This document shows, piece after piece, positions 45,431 through 54,852 of a stretch of 64,000 nucleotides of DNA. The position numbers and the translations under genes were made by a program. The notes under the pieces are model-generated. The model saw only the letters and a list, made by a program, of their open reading frames with translations, did no database searches and was not told where the DNA came from. The stretch is from Pseudomonas lijiangensis (lineage in GTDB: Bacteria > Pseudomonadota > Gammaproteobacteria > Pseudomonadales > Pseudomonadaceae), in contig NZ_CP076668.1 of NCBI RefSeq assembly GCF_018968705.1, positions 1,178,001 to 1,242,000 of the forward strand, in the 5' to 3' direction. Within the stretch, counting starts at the first letter, position 1. Each line of letters opens with the position of its first letter.

Positions 45431-46218
45431 AACGAAGCCAGTGTGTGAATGAAGGCAACTCGCAACGGGTTGGTTTCCACGCTCAAGAGTTTAATGGCCA
45501 GCGCGCAGCACACCACCACCAACATGGGCTTGATCAACCGTGGCCCGACCCGCACTGCGGCCCGCGCACCCAGTTGTGCGCCAGCAAAAGCCGCCAATGC
45601 CATGGCAATCGCTATCGGCCAGACAATCACGCCTTTGGTGATAAAGACCGACAAGGAACCCAGGTTGCAGGACGCATTCGCCAGTTTGGTAAAACTCATG
45701 GCCCGCATCATGCCCAGGCCGCAGAGCAACACGAAACCGACAATAAAGAACGAACCGACACCTGGGCCAAATATACCGTCGTAAAAACCCAGGGCAGGTG
45801 CCACGGTAAAAGAGAACAGCAGAATGCCGATTCGTTTACGGCGATCTTCATTGCCGATCTTTGGCGAGAACGCAAAATAAAGCGCAACCAGAATCAGCAT
45901 TACCGGCACGCAGACTTCCAGATAGCGTTTGTCGATAGAACTGACCAGCAAGGCACCACTGGCCCCGCCGATAAATCCACAGAGCACCAGAAAGCGACCT
46001 TCCCGCCATTCGATCATGCCTTTACGGGCAAAAGTGATCGTTGCCGAAACGGTGGCCGAAGCAGCCTGAAACTTGTTCGTGGCAATTGCACTGATAGGGT
46101 CGACGCCCGCCAGAAACAGCGCCGGCAAAGTGATCAGCCCGCCACCTCCGGCAATTGCATCAAAAAAACCGGCGCAAAAAGCCACAAGCGCCAACATGCC
46201 AATCAAATCCCAGGCCAT
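45427..46218 (-). CDS. TSUP family transporter (TauE/SafE)
   Basis: Membrane protein of 263 residues with about eight helices and the two-fold family pattern: GFFDAIAGGGGLITLPALFLAG in the first half and GFYDGIFGPGVGSFFIVGFVLL in the second. The TSUP family moves sulfite, sulfonates or organic anions. Here it lies between a hydrolase and an oxygenase gene, so it may move the substrate or product of that pathway (inference). Confidence 0.9.
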   Translation of the reverse strand: MAWDLIGMLALVAFCAGFFDAIAGGGGLITLPALFLAGVDPISAIATNKFQAASATVSATITFARKGMIEWREGRFLVLCGFIGGASGALLVSSIDKRYLEVCVPVMLILVALYFAFSPKIGNEDRRKRIGILLFSFTVAPALGFYDGIFGPGVGSFFIVGFVLLCGLGMMRAMSFTKLANASCNLGSLSVFITKGVIVWPIAIAMALAAFAGAQLGARAAVRVGPRLIKPMLVVVCCALAIKLLSVETNPLRVAFIHTLASL

Positions 46219-46300
46219 TACATTTCCTCATTACCCATACAGGCCAGCCATCTGCATGGCTGGCCGTTCAAGACACCCGACAAGACCGGGTGCAACGCAA

Positions 46301-47380
46301 TCAACCACGCAACAACAGCGGGTCCTCTGAAATAATCAGAGGGGCAGAGAATTTGGACAGGCCAAATATGCGCACCAATACTCGCCGGTTGTCCTTGATG
46401 ACATCCCGACAATGCAAAGCCCGAATGTTATTGATGACCATTGCCGATTCCTGGGTCAGTACATATTCACAAGGCGTGGCTTCTTTAATGCCTTCGCAAA
46501 GCGCGGAGTAAGCCTTTTTCACAAAGGGCGAAGCGTTTTCATTGACTGAAAAACGATACGAGTTGAAGCGGGCTGCGAAGCCGACTTTATTGTCGAACTC
46601 CAGAATCGACACCCCGCGACCGTCTTCGCCTTTGCCGCTGACAAAAGAGTCACTGCGGGTGAACTGGAAACTGCCGGTGGTCAGCGCCAGGCAGTTCGTG
46701 ACGCCGATCTTGTCCAGCACAGGCGGGAGTGGAATGACGGTGGTCGGCTCCAGACTCGGGTTCCACAGGGCCGAAAGGATCAGCGAAGACGGCGAGGGTG
46801 AATGTCCGTCCCGGGCGTTCACGGCACACCAGTAAGGGGCTTCGGTATGAGGCCCGAGCGCCAGGCCCGAATGGGAACTCAGCTCCTTGACCTCTGGCTC
46901 GTCGGTGATTCTGGTCAAGCCTCCGCCTTTGAAGTTGGCGACCAGACGAACCAGTTTCCCTTCGTTGTCCATGTCATAGGCAAAGGAGCTGTTATCCACC
47001 AGCTTCAGCAGGATCTGGTTGCGGGCGGCCATGCACAGCACGTCGTGCCGATCTTCCAGCGCTGCCAGCTCCGGCAACTCATCGGGTGGGCTGTCACTGC
47101 TGATCCTTTGCAGGCCTTCGAATATCAGCAGCGAGATAAGACCATCGGAGTAGGCAAGCAGAAGTTCTGATTGCTCTTTCGACATCGAGAACTTCAACTC
47201 AGTGGCCGCGACAGACGCCTTGGCCCTGGCACCCGCTGCCTGCGGCCCTCCAATGGCCGCCAACTCTTCGCAGAACGTATGCAGCAGTGTTGACTGCTGA
47301 ACATCAAAGCTGAACGTTCTGACTTCCTGATGGGCGAGAGAGATAACGGATTCGGTACTTTGTTTTATAGCGGTGGTCAT
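46301..47380 (-). CDS. Clavaminate-synthase-like Fe(II)/2-oxoglutarate oxygenase
   Basis: A 359-residue protein of the TauD/clavaminate synthase superfamily. The facial triad is visible: H178 and E180 in LGPHTEAPYW, distal His at 323 in NNIRALHCRDVI, followed by an Arg-rich RRVLVRIFG segment likely to hold 2-oxoglutarate. Relatives hydroxylate free amino acids such as arginine (VioC) or the clavulanate precursor. The ATG at 47380 is spaced correctly from AGGG; an ATG at 47389 is alternative. First gene of an operon with a TSUP transporter and a hydrolase. Substrate unknown. Confidence 0.8.
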   Translation of the reverse strand: MTTAIKQSTESVISLAHQEVRTFSFDVQQSTLLHTFCEELAAIGGPQAAGARAKASVAATELKFSMSKEQSELLLAYSDGLISLLIFEGLQRISSDSPPDELPELAALEDRHDVLCMAARNQILLKLVDNSSFAYDMDNEGKLVRLVANFKGGGLTRITDEPEVKELSSHSGLALGPHTEAPYWCAVNARDGHSPSPSSLILSALWNPSLEPTTVIPLPPVLDKIGVTNCLALTTGSFQFTRSDSFVSGKGEDGRGVSILEFDNKVGFAARFNSYRFSVNENASPFVKKAYSALCEGIKEATPCEYVLTQESAMVINNIRALHCRDVIKDNRRVLVRIFGLSKFSAPLIISEDPLLLRG

Positions 47381-47918
47381 GTGTGACATCCCTGTGGTGC
47401 TTTGCACCTTTTTTATTGTTTATAGGCACTGCTTGAACAACAACGCACAAGGCCCTGCATATCAAACGATGCATGGCTTCAGGTTGATGCAAATCCATGA
47501 AGTTTTTAAAGGCACAGATATGCCGCTGACACGTTCAAAAGCGAAGTGCCTATCAATGCCTGTGTTACGCGCAATACGTAACGTGCATGGATTTTTTCTA
47601 GCGTAATCGGAGTGCTCGCAGGGAATGGCAGAGCAAGAGTGACGGGTGCGGCAGTGCTGTGTGTGCTTGAGGGCGCATATAGGAAAACCTGGCAGATTGT
47701 TTTTATTTTGATTTTCTGTAGCGAGTCTTTCAAAGTGGGTCGGGAATATTGAAACTTCCCGGGGCAGTTAATGACCCACTGAAAAACGCGCCGAGATTAA
47801 CATCAAAATAATGGCCAGCAAATTATTTTGATAAGGCTGTCCTTTTGGCCGTGACAGGCGAACGTCATGGAAGGGATATTCGGTGCCTGTTGCACACAGC
47901 CGCAACAGGCACTGTCAC
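47381..47918. promoter_or_regulatory. Intergenic region with perfect 11-bp inverted repeat
   Basis: No gene is supported in 538 bp. ATCAAAATAAT (47802-47812) and ATTATTTTGAT (47822-47832) form a perfect inverted repeat with a 9-nt spacer, about 90 bp past the LOV kinase stop and upstream of the oxygenase operon on the same strand. With A/T-only arms it is more like an operator than a terminator. Confidence 0.5.
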
Positions 47919-49520
47919 TCAGGCTACGCCGTTGGGACCGTCGAGCACCTGACGTACTTTTCTGGCGAGATCGTGAGGCATGCAGGGCTTGGACACCACT
48001 TCAAACTCGGTCCCGCCCAGGTCCGTCCGCTCGATAGAGCTTTCGGCATAACCTGTGGTCAGCAGCACCTTGATTTTCGGGTAGCGCCGTTTCACCTCCC
48101 TGGCCAGCATCACCCCGTTCATGCCGCCCGGCATGATCAGGTCGGTGAAGAGCAGGTCATACGTCTCGCCGCTTTCAAAACGCTTCAGCGCTTCCCGGGC
48201 ATTGAGCACCATGTCGGTGACGTAGCCGTAATCTTCCAGCACCATCTTGGCCAGTTCCGCGACGTCGGGGCGATCCTCGACGATCAGAATGCGCTCGCTG
48301 CCGGATTTGCTGGTAATCGGCTTGGCGTGGTCATGAACACTGATGCTGGCATCATCCACAGGGAAGTAGAGACGCAGGGTGGTCCCGACATCCTCCTCGG
48401 AGTAGATTCGCGCGGCTCCGCCCGATTGCTTGGCGAAGCCATAGACCATCGACAGCCCAAGACCGGTGCCCTGGCCTTCTTCCTTGGTCGTGAAGAACGG
48501 GTCCATGACCCGGTCGCGAATGTTGGGAGGCATGCCGATGCCATTGTCGGTGATCGAAATGCTCACGTAGCTGCCCGGCAACAGGCCGTCATAAGAGACG
48601 CTGGCCAGATCCTTCACGATGATATTGCGCGTTTCGATGAACACCCGACGGTCCTGCCTGCCAATCAGCGCATCCCGTGCGTTGATCAGGATGTTCAGCA
48701 GAGCAACTTCGGCCTGGCTCGGGTCGAGGCGGCAGTTGAAAAGGGCGGGCTCAAGGCTGTACTCAACCGGCACTTCTGCGCCGAAAGTACGCTCGATCAA
48801 AGCCTCCATGCCCGTGACCACCTGATTGAGGTTCAGCACCCGGCCTTGCAGCTTCTGCTTGCGGGCAAAGGCCAGGAGTTGCTTGGTCAGGGTGCTGGCA
48901 CGGTCAACGGCCGACTTGGCGTGCTCGACGCTTCGCTTGATGCGAGGGACATCGATGTTGGACTTGTCGGTGGCTGAGTCGATCAGGCCGATATAACCCC
49001 CCATGACCTGCAACAGGTTATTGAAGTCATGGGCAATCCCGCCGGTGAGTTGACCCAGGGCTTCCATTTTCTGCGCCTGACGCAAGGCATCCTCAGCGTC
49101 ACGGCGACGGCTGACATCCAGTTGGGAGGCGAAAAAGTAAACAAGATCACCGTTGTCATTGAAGACTGGCGACATGAACAGGGCGTTCCAGAACGACGAG
49201 CCGTCTTTCTTGTAGTTCAGGATTTCCGTCGCGATGTCTTGCTTGTCTGCAATGGCCTGGCGCAAGGCGGCGACAACTTCGCGATCCGTTTCCGGTCCCT
49301 GCAGAAAGCGACAGTTACGGCCTACGATCTCTTCGGCTGAATAGCCCGTCATCTCGAGAAAAGCCTGATTGGCAAAGATGATCGGATTGTCCGGGCGATG
49401 AGGGTCGGTAAATATCATCGGCATCCGGGTGGTTTCGACGGCTGCAAAAAAGATATCTTTTTGTGGATGAGAGATATCACCCGTTACCAGGTTATTCACC
49501 CGGACTTTACTATCGCTCAC
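47919..49520 (-). CDS. Blue-light LOV histidine kinase with receiver domain
   Basis: Hybrid sensor of 533 residues. A LOV (PAS) domain (about 22-135) carries the photoactive Cys70 in GRNCRFLQG plus [11 protein letters not shown] and [16 protein letters not shown] HisKA segment has H164 in [16 protein letters not shown]; the ATPase has [20 protein letters not shown] and [13 protein letters not shown]; the receiver (about 409-533) has phospho-acceptor D460 in [11 protein letters not shown]. Order and length match the LOV-HK of P. syringae, which controls motility and virulence by light. The GTG at 49520 follows GAGG; GTG at 49547 is the longer option. Confidence 0.93.
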   Translation of the reverse strand: MSDSKVRVNNLVTGDISHPQKDIFFAAVETTRMPMIFTDPHRPDNPIIFANQAFLEMTGYSAEEIVGRNCRFLQGPETDREVVAALRQAIADKQDIATEILNYKKDGSSFWNALFMSPVFNDNGDLVYFFASQLDVSRRRDAEDALRQAQKMEALGQLTGGIAHDFNNLLQVMGGYIGLIDSATDKSNIDVPRIKRSVEHAKSAVDRASTLTKQLLAFARKQKLQGRVLNLNQVVTGMEALIERTFGAEVPVEYSLEPALFNCRLDPSQAEVALLNILINARDALIGRQDRRVFIETRNIIVKDLASVSYDGLLPGSYVSISITDNGIGMPPNIRDRVMDPFFTTKEEGQGTGLGLSMVYGFAKQSGGAARIYSEEDVGTTLRLYFPVDDASISVHDHAKPITSKSGSERILIVEDRPDVAELAKMVLEDYGYVTDMVLNAREALKRFESGETYDLLFTDLIMPGGMNGVMLAREVKRRYPKIKVLLTTGYAESSIERTDLGGTEFEVVSKPCMPHDLARKVRQVLDGPNGVA

Positions 49521-49858
49521 ACACCCACCCTCAACGCTCGGCCACACCAGTGAATCATAAGAGCGTTATCTTACCTGTTCGGTTCCGGAGGGTTATATAC
49601 GGTAGGGCAAAAGAGTGGGGTAAGTGATCAGTCAAGGTCAATAAATCACTTTGTGGGAGGCAGCTTGCTGGCGACTTCAGCGTACGACGCAGAATATCTG
49701 CCAGTTTCAGGACTTTTTCGCCAGCAAGCTGCCTCCCACAAGTTTTGTTTGATGAGTGCGCGCAGGGGCATGGCAGGCAAGTGGTGGCCCTCTTGAAGGC
49801 TTGGCAGTCTTCCTGCACCATCCTGCACTCTGTTATTTCACTGGATGAAATTCACGGC
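49521..49858. other. Intergenic region between LOV kinase and vgrG
   Basis: 338 bp that separate two divergent genes. The only structure seen is the REP element at 49651-49741 (separate entry). No gene; the longer open frame from 49745 into vgrG is out of line with the family start. Confidence 0.5.
49651..49741. repeat. REP element with perfect 24-bp arms
   Basis: TTGTGGGAGGCAGCTTGCTG plus GCGA (49651-49674) pairs exactly with the arm at 49718-49741. Same family as 34868-34958. Lies upstream of vgrG. Confidence 0.85.
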
Positions 49859-52150
49859 ATGCTGGACGCAAACGCTACCCATATATCCTTGGCGCTCGAA
49901 GGCGTTTCCACCGATCTGCAAGTCCTCAGCTTCATCGGTCGCGAAGCCCTGAATCAGCCCTACCGTTTCGATATCGAACTGGTCAGCAGCCGTCCTGATC
50001 TGAAGCTCGAAGAACTGCTGCACAAGCGCGGCAGCCTGACCTTCGGTGCCACGGGAAAAGGCCTCATTCATGGTCTGGTCTACCGCATCGAACAAGGCGA
50101 CTCCGGCAAGAAGCTGACCCGCTACAGCATCAGCCTTGTCCCGCAACTCGCCTACCTGCAGCACAACCATGATCAGCAGATCTTCCAGCACCTGACGGTG
50201 CCAGAGATCATCGCTCAGGTTCTGGAGGCGCGAGGCATTCTGGCCGATGCCTACCGCTTTCAACTCGGTGCGACCTATCCCGAGCGCGATTACTGTGTTC
50301 AGTACGACGAGTCCGACCTGCATTTCATCCAGCGTCTGTGCGAAGAAGAGGGCATTCACTTCCACTTCCAGCACTCCGCCAGCGGCCACACGCTGGTGTT
50401 TGGCGACGACCAGACGGTGTTCCGCAAACTCGCCCCCGTGAGCTATCAGCAGGATTCCGGCATGGCGGCCGAAAAACCGGTCATCAAGCGCTTCAACCTG
50501 CGCCTGGAAACCCGCACCACCCGCGTCAGCCGTCGCGACTACGACTTTGAGAAACCGAGCCTCCTGCCCGAAAGCAGCGCCAAGAGCGGCTTTTCACCCG
50601 ACCTTGAAGACTACGACTATCCCGGCCGCTTCACCGACCGTGCCCGTGGCAAGCAACTGGCGACCCGCGCCCTGGAGCGCCATCGCAGCGACTACCAGCT
50701 CGCCGAGGGCAAAGGCGACGAGCCGACGCTGGTCACGGGCCACTTTCTGGCCTTGAGTGAACACCCGCGAACCGAGTGGAACGACCTCTGGCTGCTGCAG
50801 GAAGTCATCCACGAAGGCAAGCAGCCGCAAGTGCTGGGCGAAAACATCACCAGCGACGTCACCGACAACAAGGACGACTTCCACCAGGGCTACCGCAACC
50901 GCTTTCTGGTCAGCCCGTGGGACGCCCATTACCGACCGCCACTGGCCCATCCCAAACCCCTGACCATCGGCAGCCAGAGCGCCATCGTCACCGGACCAAA
51001 AGGCGAAGAGATTCACTGCGACCCGTACGGTCGGGTCAAGGTGCAGTTCCATTGGGATCGTGAAGGGCAGGCCGACGACAAGACCAGTTGCTGGCTGCGG
51101 GTCGCCACCGGCTGGGCTGGCAGCGCCTATGGCGGCATCGCCATCCCGCGAGTCGGCATGGAAGTGCTGGTCACCTTCCTTGAAAACGACCCCGACCAAC
51201 CGCTGATCACCGGCTGCCTATTCCACAAGGAAAACGTCGTCCCCTACGACCTGCCAGCCCACAAGACCCGCAGCACCTTCAAGACCCTCAGCTCACCGGG
51301 CGGCAAGGGCTACAACGAGTTTCGCATCGAAGACAAGAAAGGCGCGGAACAGATCTACCTGCACGCCCAGCGCGACTGGGATGAAAACATCGAACACGAC
51401 CAGAAGATCCGCATCGGCAACGAGCGCCACGACACGGTCGAAGCCAACACCTTCAGCGAATTCAAGGCCGAAGAGCACCGCATCACCCATCTGGACCGCA
51501 AGACCGAAGCCCGTGCCGACGACCACCTGACCGTGGGCGCCACCCAGCACGTGAAAGTGGGCACGGGGCAGTTCGTCGAAGCCGGGACGGAGATTCACTA
51601 CTACGCGGGCGACAAGGTGGTGCTGGAAGGCGGCATGGAATTCACGGCCAAGGCAGGCGGGAGTTTCATCAAGATTGATGCCGGTGGTGTGACTATCAGT
51701 GGGGCGCAGGTGAAGACCAATTCGGGTGGGGCGCCGGGGGCCGGAGCCGGGCTTGGAATTCTGGCTCCGCTGATTCCGGGCCTCGCCGCTGCCGACAGAG
51801 CCGGGCAATTGATGAAAGCCGCCAAGGCCAACCCGACCTGGCTGGAGCTGAACCTGCATTACGACAACCTTGAGCCGGTGCCCGGCGCCTCCTATCGTGT
51901 TGAGTTTGCCGATGGCTCGACCCGAGAAGGCGTACTGGACGACGACGGATTTGCCCGCCTGGAAGACGTCCCCAAAGGCCCGGCCAAGGTGTATTACGGC
52001 GAAGACCCAAGGCCGTTCAACCGCGAAAGCGTAGCGGTTGTTCAGAGCTCGGACGAAAAGGTGAATGAAGATTTACGCAAACTCGGCCTGGACCCGGATC
52101 AGGTTGATTTACAGGCATTGGTGGAAAAAGCTGCAGGGAGGCTGTCATGA
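49859..52150 (+). CDS. vgrG: Type VI secretion spike protein VgrG with C-terminal extension
   Basis: VgrG (TssI) of 763 residues. The ATG at 49859 gives the usual N-terminus (DANATHISLALEGVSTDLQV). Domains: gp27-like (about 1-370, GLIHGLVYRIEQGDSG, LCEEEGIHFHFQHS), gp5-OB (about 390-470, GPKGEEIHCDPYGRVKVQFHWDREG, RVATGWAGSAYGGIAIPRVGMEVLVTF), and the beta-helix/DUF2345 region (DKKGAEQIYLHAQRDWDENI). After a Gly/Ala linker the last 90 residues (LELNLHYDNLEPVPGASYRV, DDDGFARLEDVPKG) look like a transthyretin-type cargo adaptor. It overlaps the effector gene by 4 bp (ATGA). Confidence 0.95.
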   Translation: MLDANATHISLALEGVSTDLQVLSFIGREALNQPYRFDIELVSSRPDLKLEELLHKRGSLTFGATGKGLIHGLVYRIEQGDSGKKLTRYSISLVPQLAYLQHNHDQQIFQHLTVPEIIAQVLEARGILADAYRFQLGATYPERDYCVQYDESDLHFIQRLCEEEGIHFHFQHSASGHTLVFGDDQTVFRKLAPVSYQQDSGMAAEKPVIKRFNLRLETRTTRVSRRDYDFEKPSLLPESSAKSGFSPDLEDYDYPGRFTDRARGKQLATRALERHRSDYQLAEGKGDEPTLVTGHFLALSEHPRTEWNDLWLLQEVIHEGKQPQVLGENITSDVTDNKDDFHQGYRNRFLVSPWDAHYRPPLAHPKPLTIGSQSAIVTGPKGEEIHCDPYGRVKVQFHWDREGQADDKTSCWLRVATGWAGSAYGGIAIPRVGMEVLVTFLENDPDQPLITGCLFHKENVVPYDLPAHKTRSTFKTLSSPGGKGYNEFRIEDKKGAEQIYLHAQRDWDENIEHDQKIRIGNERHDTVEANTFSEFKAEEHRITHLDRKTEARADDHLTVGATQHVKVGTGQFVEAGTEIHYYAGDKVVLEGGMEFTAKAGGSFIKIDAGGVTISGAQVKTNSGGAPGAGAGLGILAPLIPGLAAADRAGQLMKAAKANPTWLELNLHYDNLEPVPGASYRVEFADGSTREGVLDDDGFARLEDVPKGPAKVYYGEDPRPFNRESVAVVQSSDEKVNEDLRKLGLDPDQVDLQALVEKAAGRLS

Positions 52151-53751
52151 GTCAGAAAGGAGCCGCGGGCGCACACAAAGGTGATGACGACCGTAGCGCG
52201 GCCTATCAGGAAGCCGCTGTTGAGCTGGCCAAAGGTATCGCGCTGGGTGCCGTACCGTTTCTGGGGCAGGCCATCGATGCCTACGACACCATCGAATCCT
52301 CTATCGTTCTCTACAACGCAGAAACGACCGATGGCAAGGAAGATGCGCAATTCGATCTGTTGATGGCCGTCATCGGCTGGATCCCGGGGCCGGGTGACGG
52401 CCTGAAGAAAAGCCTGCGAATCGTCAACAAAGACCCCCAGCGCTACGCCCCGGTGCTGTTCGACCTGCTGCGCTTCGTACTGCAGGAATGCGGCATCAAA
52501 ACCAGCCCCGAAGAACTGCTCAAACAGGTCTTCGATGCCGGAAAACTGCGCACCGAACTCGACGACATCATCACCGGCGTCAAGGGCTCGTCGACCTTTC
52601 AGAGCCTGCCCAACTGGGCTAAAACCTCAGTCGTCACAGTCCTCGCGGCATCTCGGGACAACATGCCAGCTATGGTGGGGATTGTTGAGAAGCGGCTGGT
52701 GAAGTGGAAGGGGATGCAGCGTAATAGCTCGGCGGCTTCTTCTGGATCAAGTCTTCCGAAAAGGGCAGAAAAGCCAGCGAGTAAAGACCCGACCGTTGCG
52801 ACGCAGGGTATGGATGATCCCAGCGCAGGCCATTCAAATAAACCTGCGAATGCCCAATTAGGCATAAAAACTTCCGAGATTCTAAATGAAGGACTTGGAG
52901 TCTGTGGCGAACATATTGCAGACTATATTTGTGCGGATACTTTTGGGTGGGGAAAACAATGGGATGGACACGATAAAGGGGGCGATGGGAAGTGGTTAGG
53001 TAAAGAACCAAGTAGCACCATACTTGGGAAGCTTTCAAAAGGCGGCAGTCCCAAAAAAAGACATGCACTTTATAAATTAACTGATGGTGCTAATGGTGTA
53101 GGGATTGATTCAATTTGGCGAGCAGATCCGGAAAATAATAATGGCAAAAATTTTGCTATTGTCGAAGCCAAGGCTAGCAAGAGAGAAGATGCTCCGAAAT
53201 TCTTGCAGGTTGCAGACTCTAAACCAAAGATTGCCTCAAAGCTAGGGCTCTCAGGAATAGTAGATCCTGTCGAATTACTTGAGCCCATCCTTGATGCTGA
53301 AGGCAGTTCAGTTGAGTCACCAAGTAGAAAGTCTGGCGGAAAGACGGGAGGGAAAATGGGCGGAAAATCAACCCAAGTCGAACCCAAGAAAAAGCCTGCT
53401 GAAAACGGCACCAAGTCTGGATCCAAGAAAAAATATTTTGTGCAAATGAGTCGAGTCTGGATTGAAGAAAAACTATCACTTGCAATAAGCGATATACTTT
53501 TAAAAGAGGAGGTTATGAAATCATATAGCCGCCATCTTTTCTTTACCCCTCTTTATCATCCAAGCAAAAGTCCCAAAGACCATGCAGAAGCACAATTGGC
53601 AAACTCTGCCGAAACTGCTCATCGTGAGCATGCAGCCTTTCACTACGACGAAGAGGAAGTGCGCGTAGCCGTCAACAAACGGCTGGCTTCGCTCAGAAAT
53701 AAATTTGGCAACTTGGTTATTCTGCAAGAAGAGGGTAAGCAAACAGCATGA
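52147..53751 (+). CDS. T6SS effector with PoNe-like PD-(D/E)xK nuclease toxin domain
   Basis: An effector of 534 residues coupled to vgrG. Residues 20-60 form a hydrophobic helical segment (GIALGAVPFLGQAIDAYDTI) seen in T6SS pre-toxin regions, followed by a helical N-terminal part to about 190 and a low-complexity linker (190-235). The C-terminal toxin has GIDSIWR (D321) and NFAIVEAKAS (E340, K342), the PD-(D/E)xK pattern of the PoNe DNase family. A Ser/Gly/Lys linker (about 390-425) splits the toxin. From about 52.85 kb the DNA becomes AT-rich, unlike vgrG, which suggests an exchanged tip. The downstream genes are the PoNi-type immunity family, which supports the call. Confidence 0.8.
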   Translation: MSQKGAAGAHKGDDDRSAAYQEAAVELAKGIALGAVPFLGQAIDAYDTIESSIVLYNAETTDGKEDAQFDLLMAVIGWIPGPGDGLKKSLRIVNKDPQRYAPVLFDLLRFVLQECGIKTSPEELLKQVFDAGKLRTELDDIITGVKGSSTFQSLPNWAKTSVVTVLAASRDNMPAMVGIVEKRLVKWKGMQRNSSAASSGSSLPKRAEKPASKDPTVATQGMDDPSAGHSNKPANAQLGIKTSEILNEGLGVCGEHIADYICADTFGWGKQWDGHDKGGDGKWLGKEPSSTILGKLSKGGSPKKRHALYKLTDGANGVGIDSIWRADPENNNGKNFAIVEAKASKREDAPKFLQVADSKPKIASKLGLSGIVDPVELLEPILDAEGSSVESPSRKSGGKTGGKMGGKSTQVEPKKKPAENGTKSGSKKKYFVQMSRVWIEEKLSLAISDILLKEEVMKSYSRHLFFTPLYHPSKSPKDHAEAQLANSAETAHREHAAFHYDEEEVRVAVNKRLASLRNKFGNLVILQEEGKQTA

Positions 53752-54701
53752 ATAGACGACAAAAATTCATTTTTGATTCTTACTATCAAAAATCCATAAA
53801 GCTTTACGATGAAACAGAAGCACGCTGGATAGGTGAAACGATGCAGGCTGACTCTCCTGCTCAAGAGAAATCACTGCGCACCAAGTATTTTAAAGGGGCG
53901 GCATTTAATGCTTTATTGATAAGCTACACTGCTGGCGAGTCAATAAGTAGCCTTGTTCCTCGCCTTGAAAAACTCATAAAGAATTATGAGATCTTTCAAC
54001 AAGCACTTGCTGATGAAGAGGGTGAGCCTGATATTTCTCCATTGGCTATCGATGACTGGCCCGGACAGTATGAAGAGTGTCTGCAAGTTATTAGTCTTTG
54101 CGTATTGTTGCACCGTACAGATTTATTGAATCGCTTTGTCGTATTGCTGGATCGTGCAGGGTATGCACATGAAGATACTCTTTATGAAGATTTGCTTCGT
54201 AAGCATTTGCCTGACCGTGCGGATCTGGACGAGTGGTATCACGAACTCTATACACCGCTTATCAAAGCTATTTATGCAGAAGACCCAGAAGAGGCTAGCG
54301 ACTTACTAAAACAATATTGCAAAGAATGGTATCCGGCCTTCAAGAATTTGCAAACTAACTGGCATGATAGTCATTTGGATATTGAAGACGACAATGGAAA
54401 CTATGTCGGCTATTGGGCTTTTGAGGCTGCCGCTGTTGCCTTCTTGTACGGCATAGACGATAGCAAAATAGACCATATGGTTTATCCGAAGGACTTGGTC
54501 GAATACGCAAGAAATTATCAACCTGCCAATGAAACTCAAGTTACCCGCATAGATGCCGGCCAACCCTGCAGCAAAACCGGCTACTGGTTCACCCCAGCCC
54601 AAGCCAACTCAAGACGCCATTTCCAGCAAGGCGAAATCATGCCGCGCATCAGCGACTCGACGTGGGGGGATACGATTTGGTACTGGTCGGGTGAGAAGTG
54701 A
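53748..54701 (+). CDS. PoNi-type immunity protein (first copy, DUF1910/DUF1911)
   Basis: A soluble, mostly helical protein of 317 residues. It carries the DUF1911 signature YVGYWAFEAAAVAFLYGIDDSKIDHMVYPKDLVEYAR (as contiguous short blocks: GYWAFEAAAVAFLYG, DDSKIDHMVYPKDL) and the DUF1910-like helices before it (PLAIDDWPGQYEECLQVISL). These domains make PoNi immunity proteins that neutralise PoNe DNases. ATGA overlaps the effector stop, as expected for a toxin-immunity pair. AT-rich, as is the toxin tip. Confidence 0.88.
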   Translation: MNRRQKFIFDSYYQKSIKLYDETEARWIGETMQADSPAQEKSLRTKYFKGAAFNALLISYTAGESISSLVPRLEKLIKNYEIFQQALADEEGEPDISPLAIDDWPGQYEECLQVISLCVLLHRTDLLNRFVVLLDRAGYAHEDTLYEDLLRKHLPDRADLDEWYHELYTPLIKAIYAEDPEEASDLLKQYCKEWYPAFKNLQTNWHDSHLDIEDDNGNYVGYWAFEAAAVAFLYGIDDSKIDHMVYPKDLVEYARNYQPANETQVTRIDAGQPCSKTGYWFTPAQANSRRHFQQGEIMPRISDSTWGDTIWYWSGEK

Positions 54702-54737
54702 CTCTCTTTATGACTGCTGTTCGAGGGTGTCACCAAT

Positions 54738-54841
54738 TGCTCAAACAGGTCTTCGATGCCGGAAAACTGCGCGCCGAACTCGACAACATCATCACCGGCG
54801 TCAGCCAGAAAGTACGACGAACCAGTGTGCTTGAAGGTTGA
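54738..54841 (+). pseudogene. Relic of a T6SS effector gene between the two immunity genes
   Basis: 54738-54803 repeats 52517-52582 of the effector gene with two differences in 66 bp. In frame it reads LLKQVFDAGKLRAELDNIITGV, equal to residues 124-145 of the effector, then SQKVRRTSVLEG and a stop (54839-54841). No start codon or toxin tip precedes or follows. It is best explained as the remains of an earlier effector copy whose immunity gene survives downstream. Confidence 0.85.
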
Positions 54842-54852
54842 GGTGTGACGAT

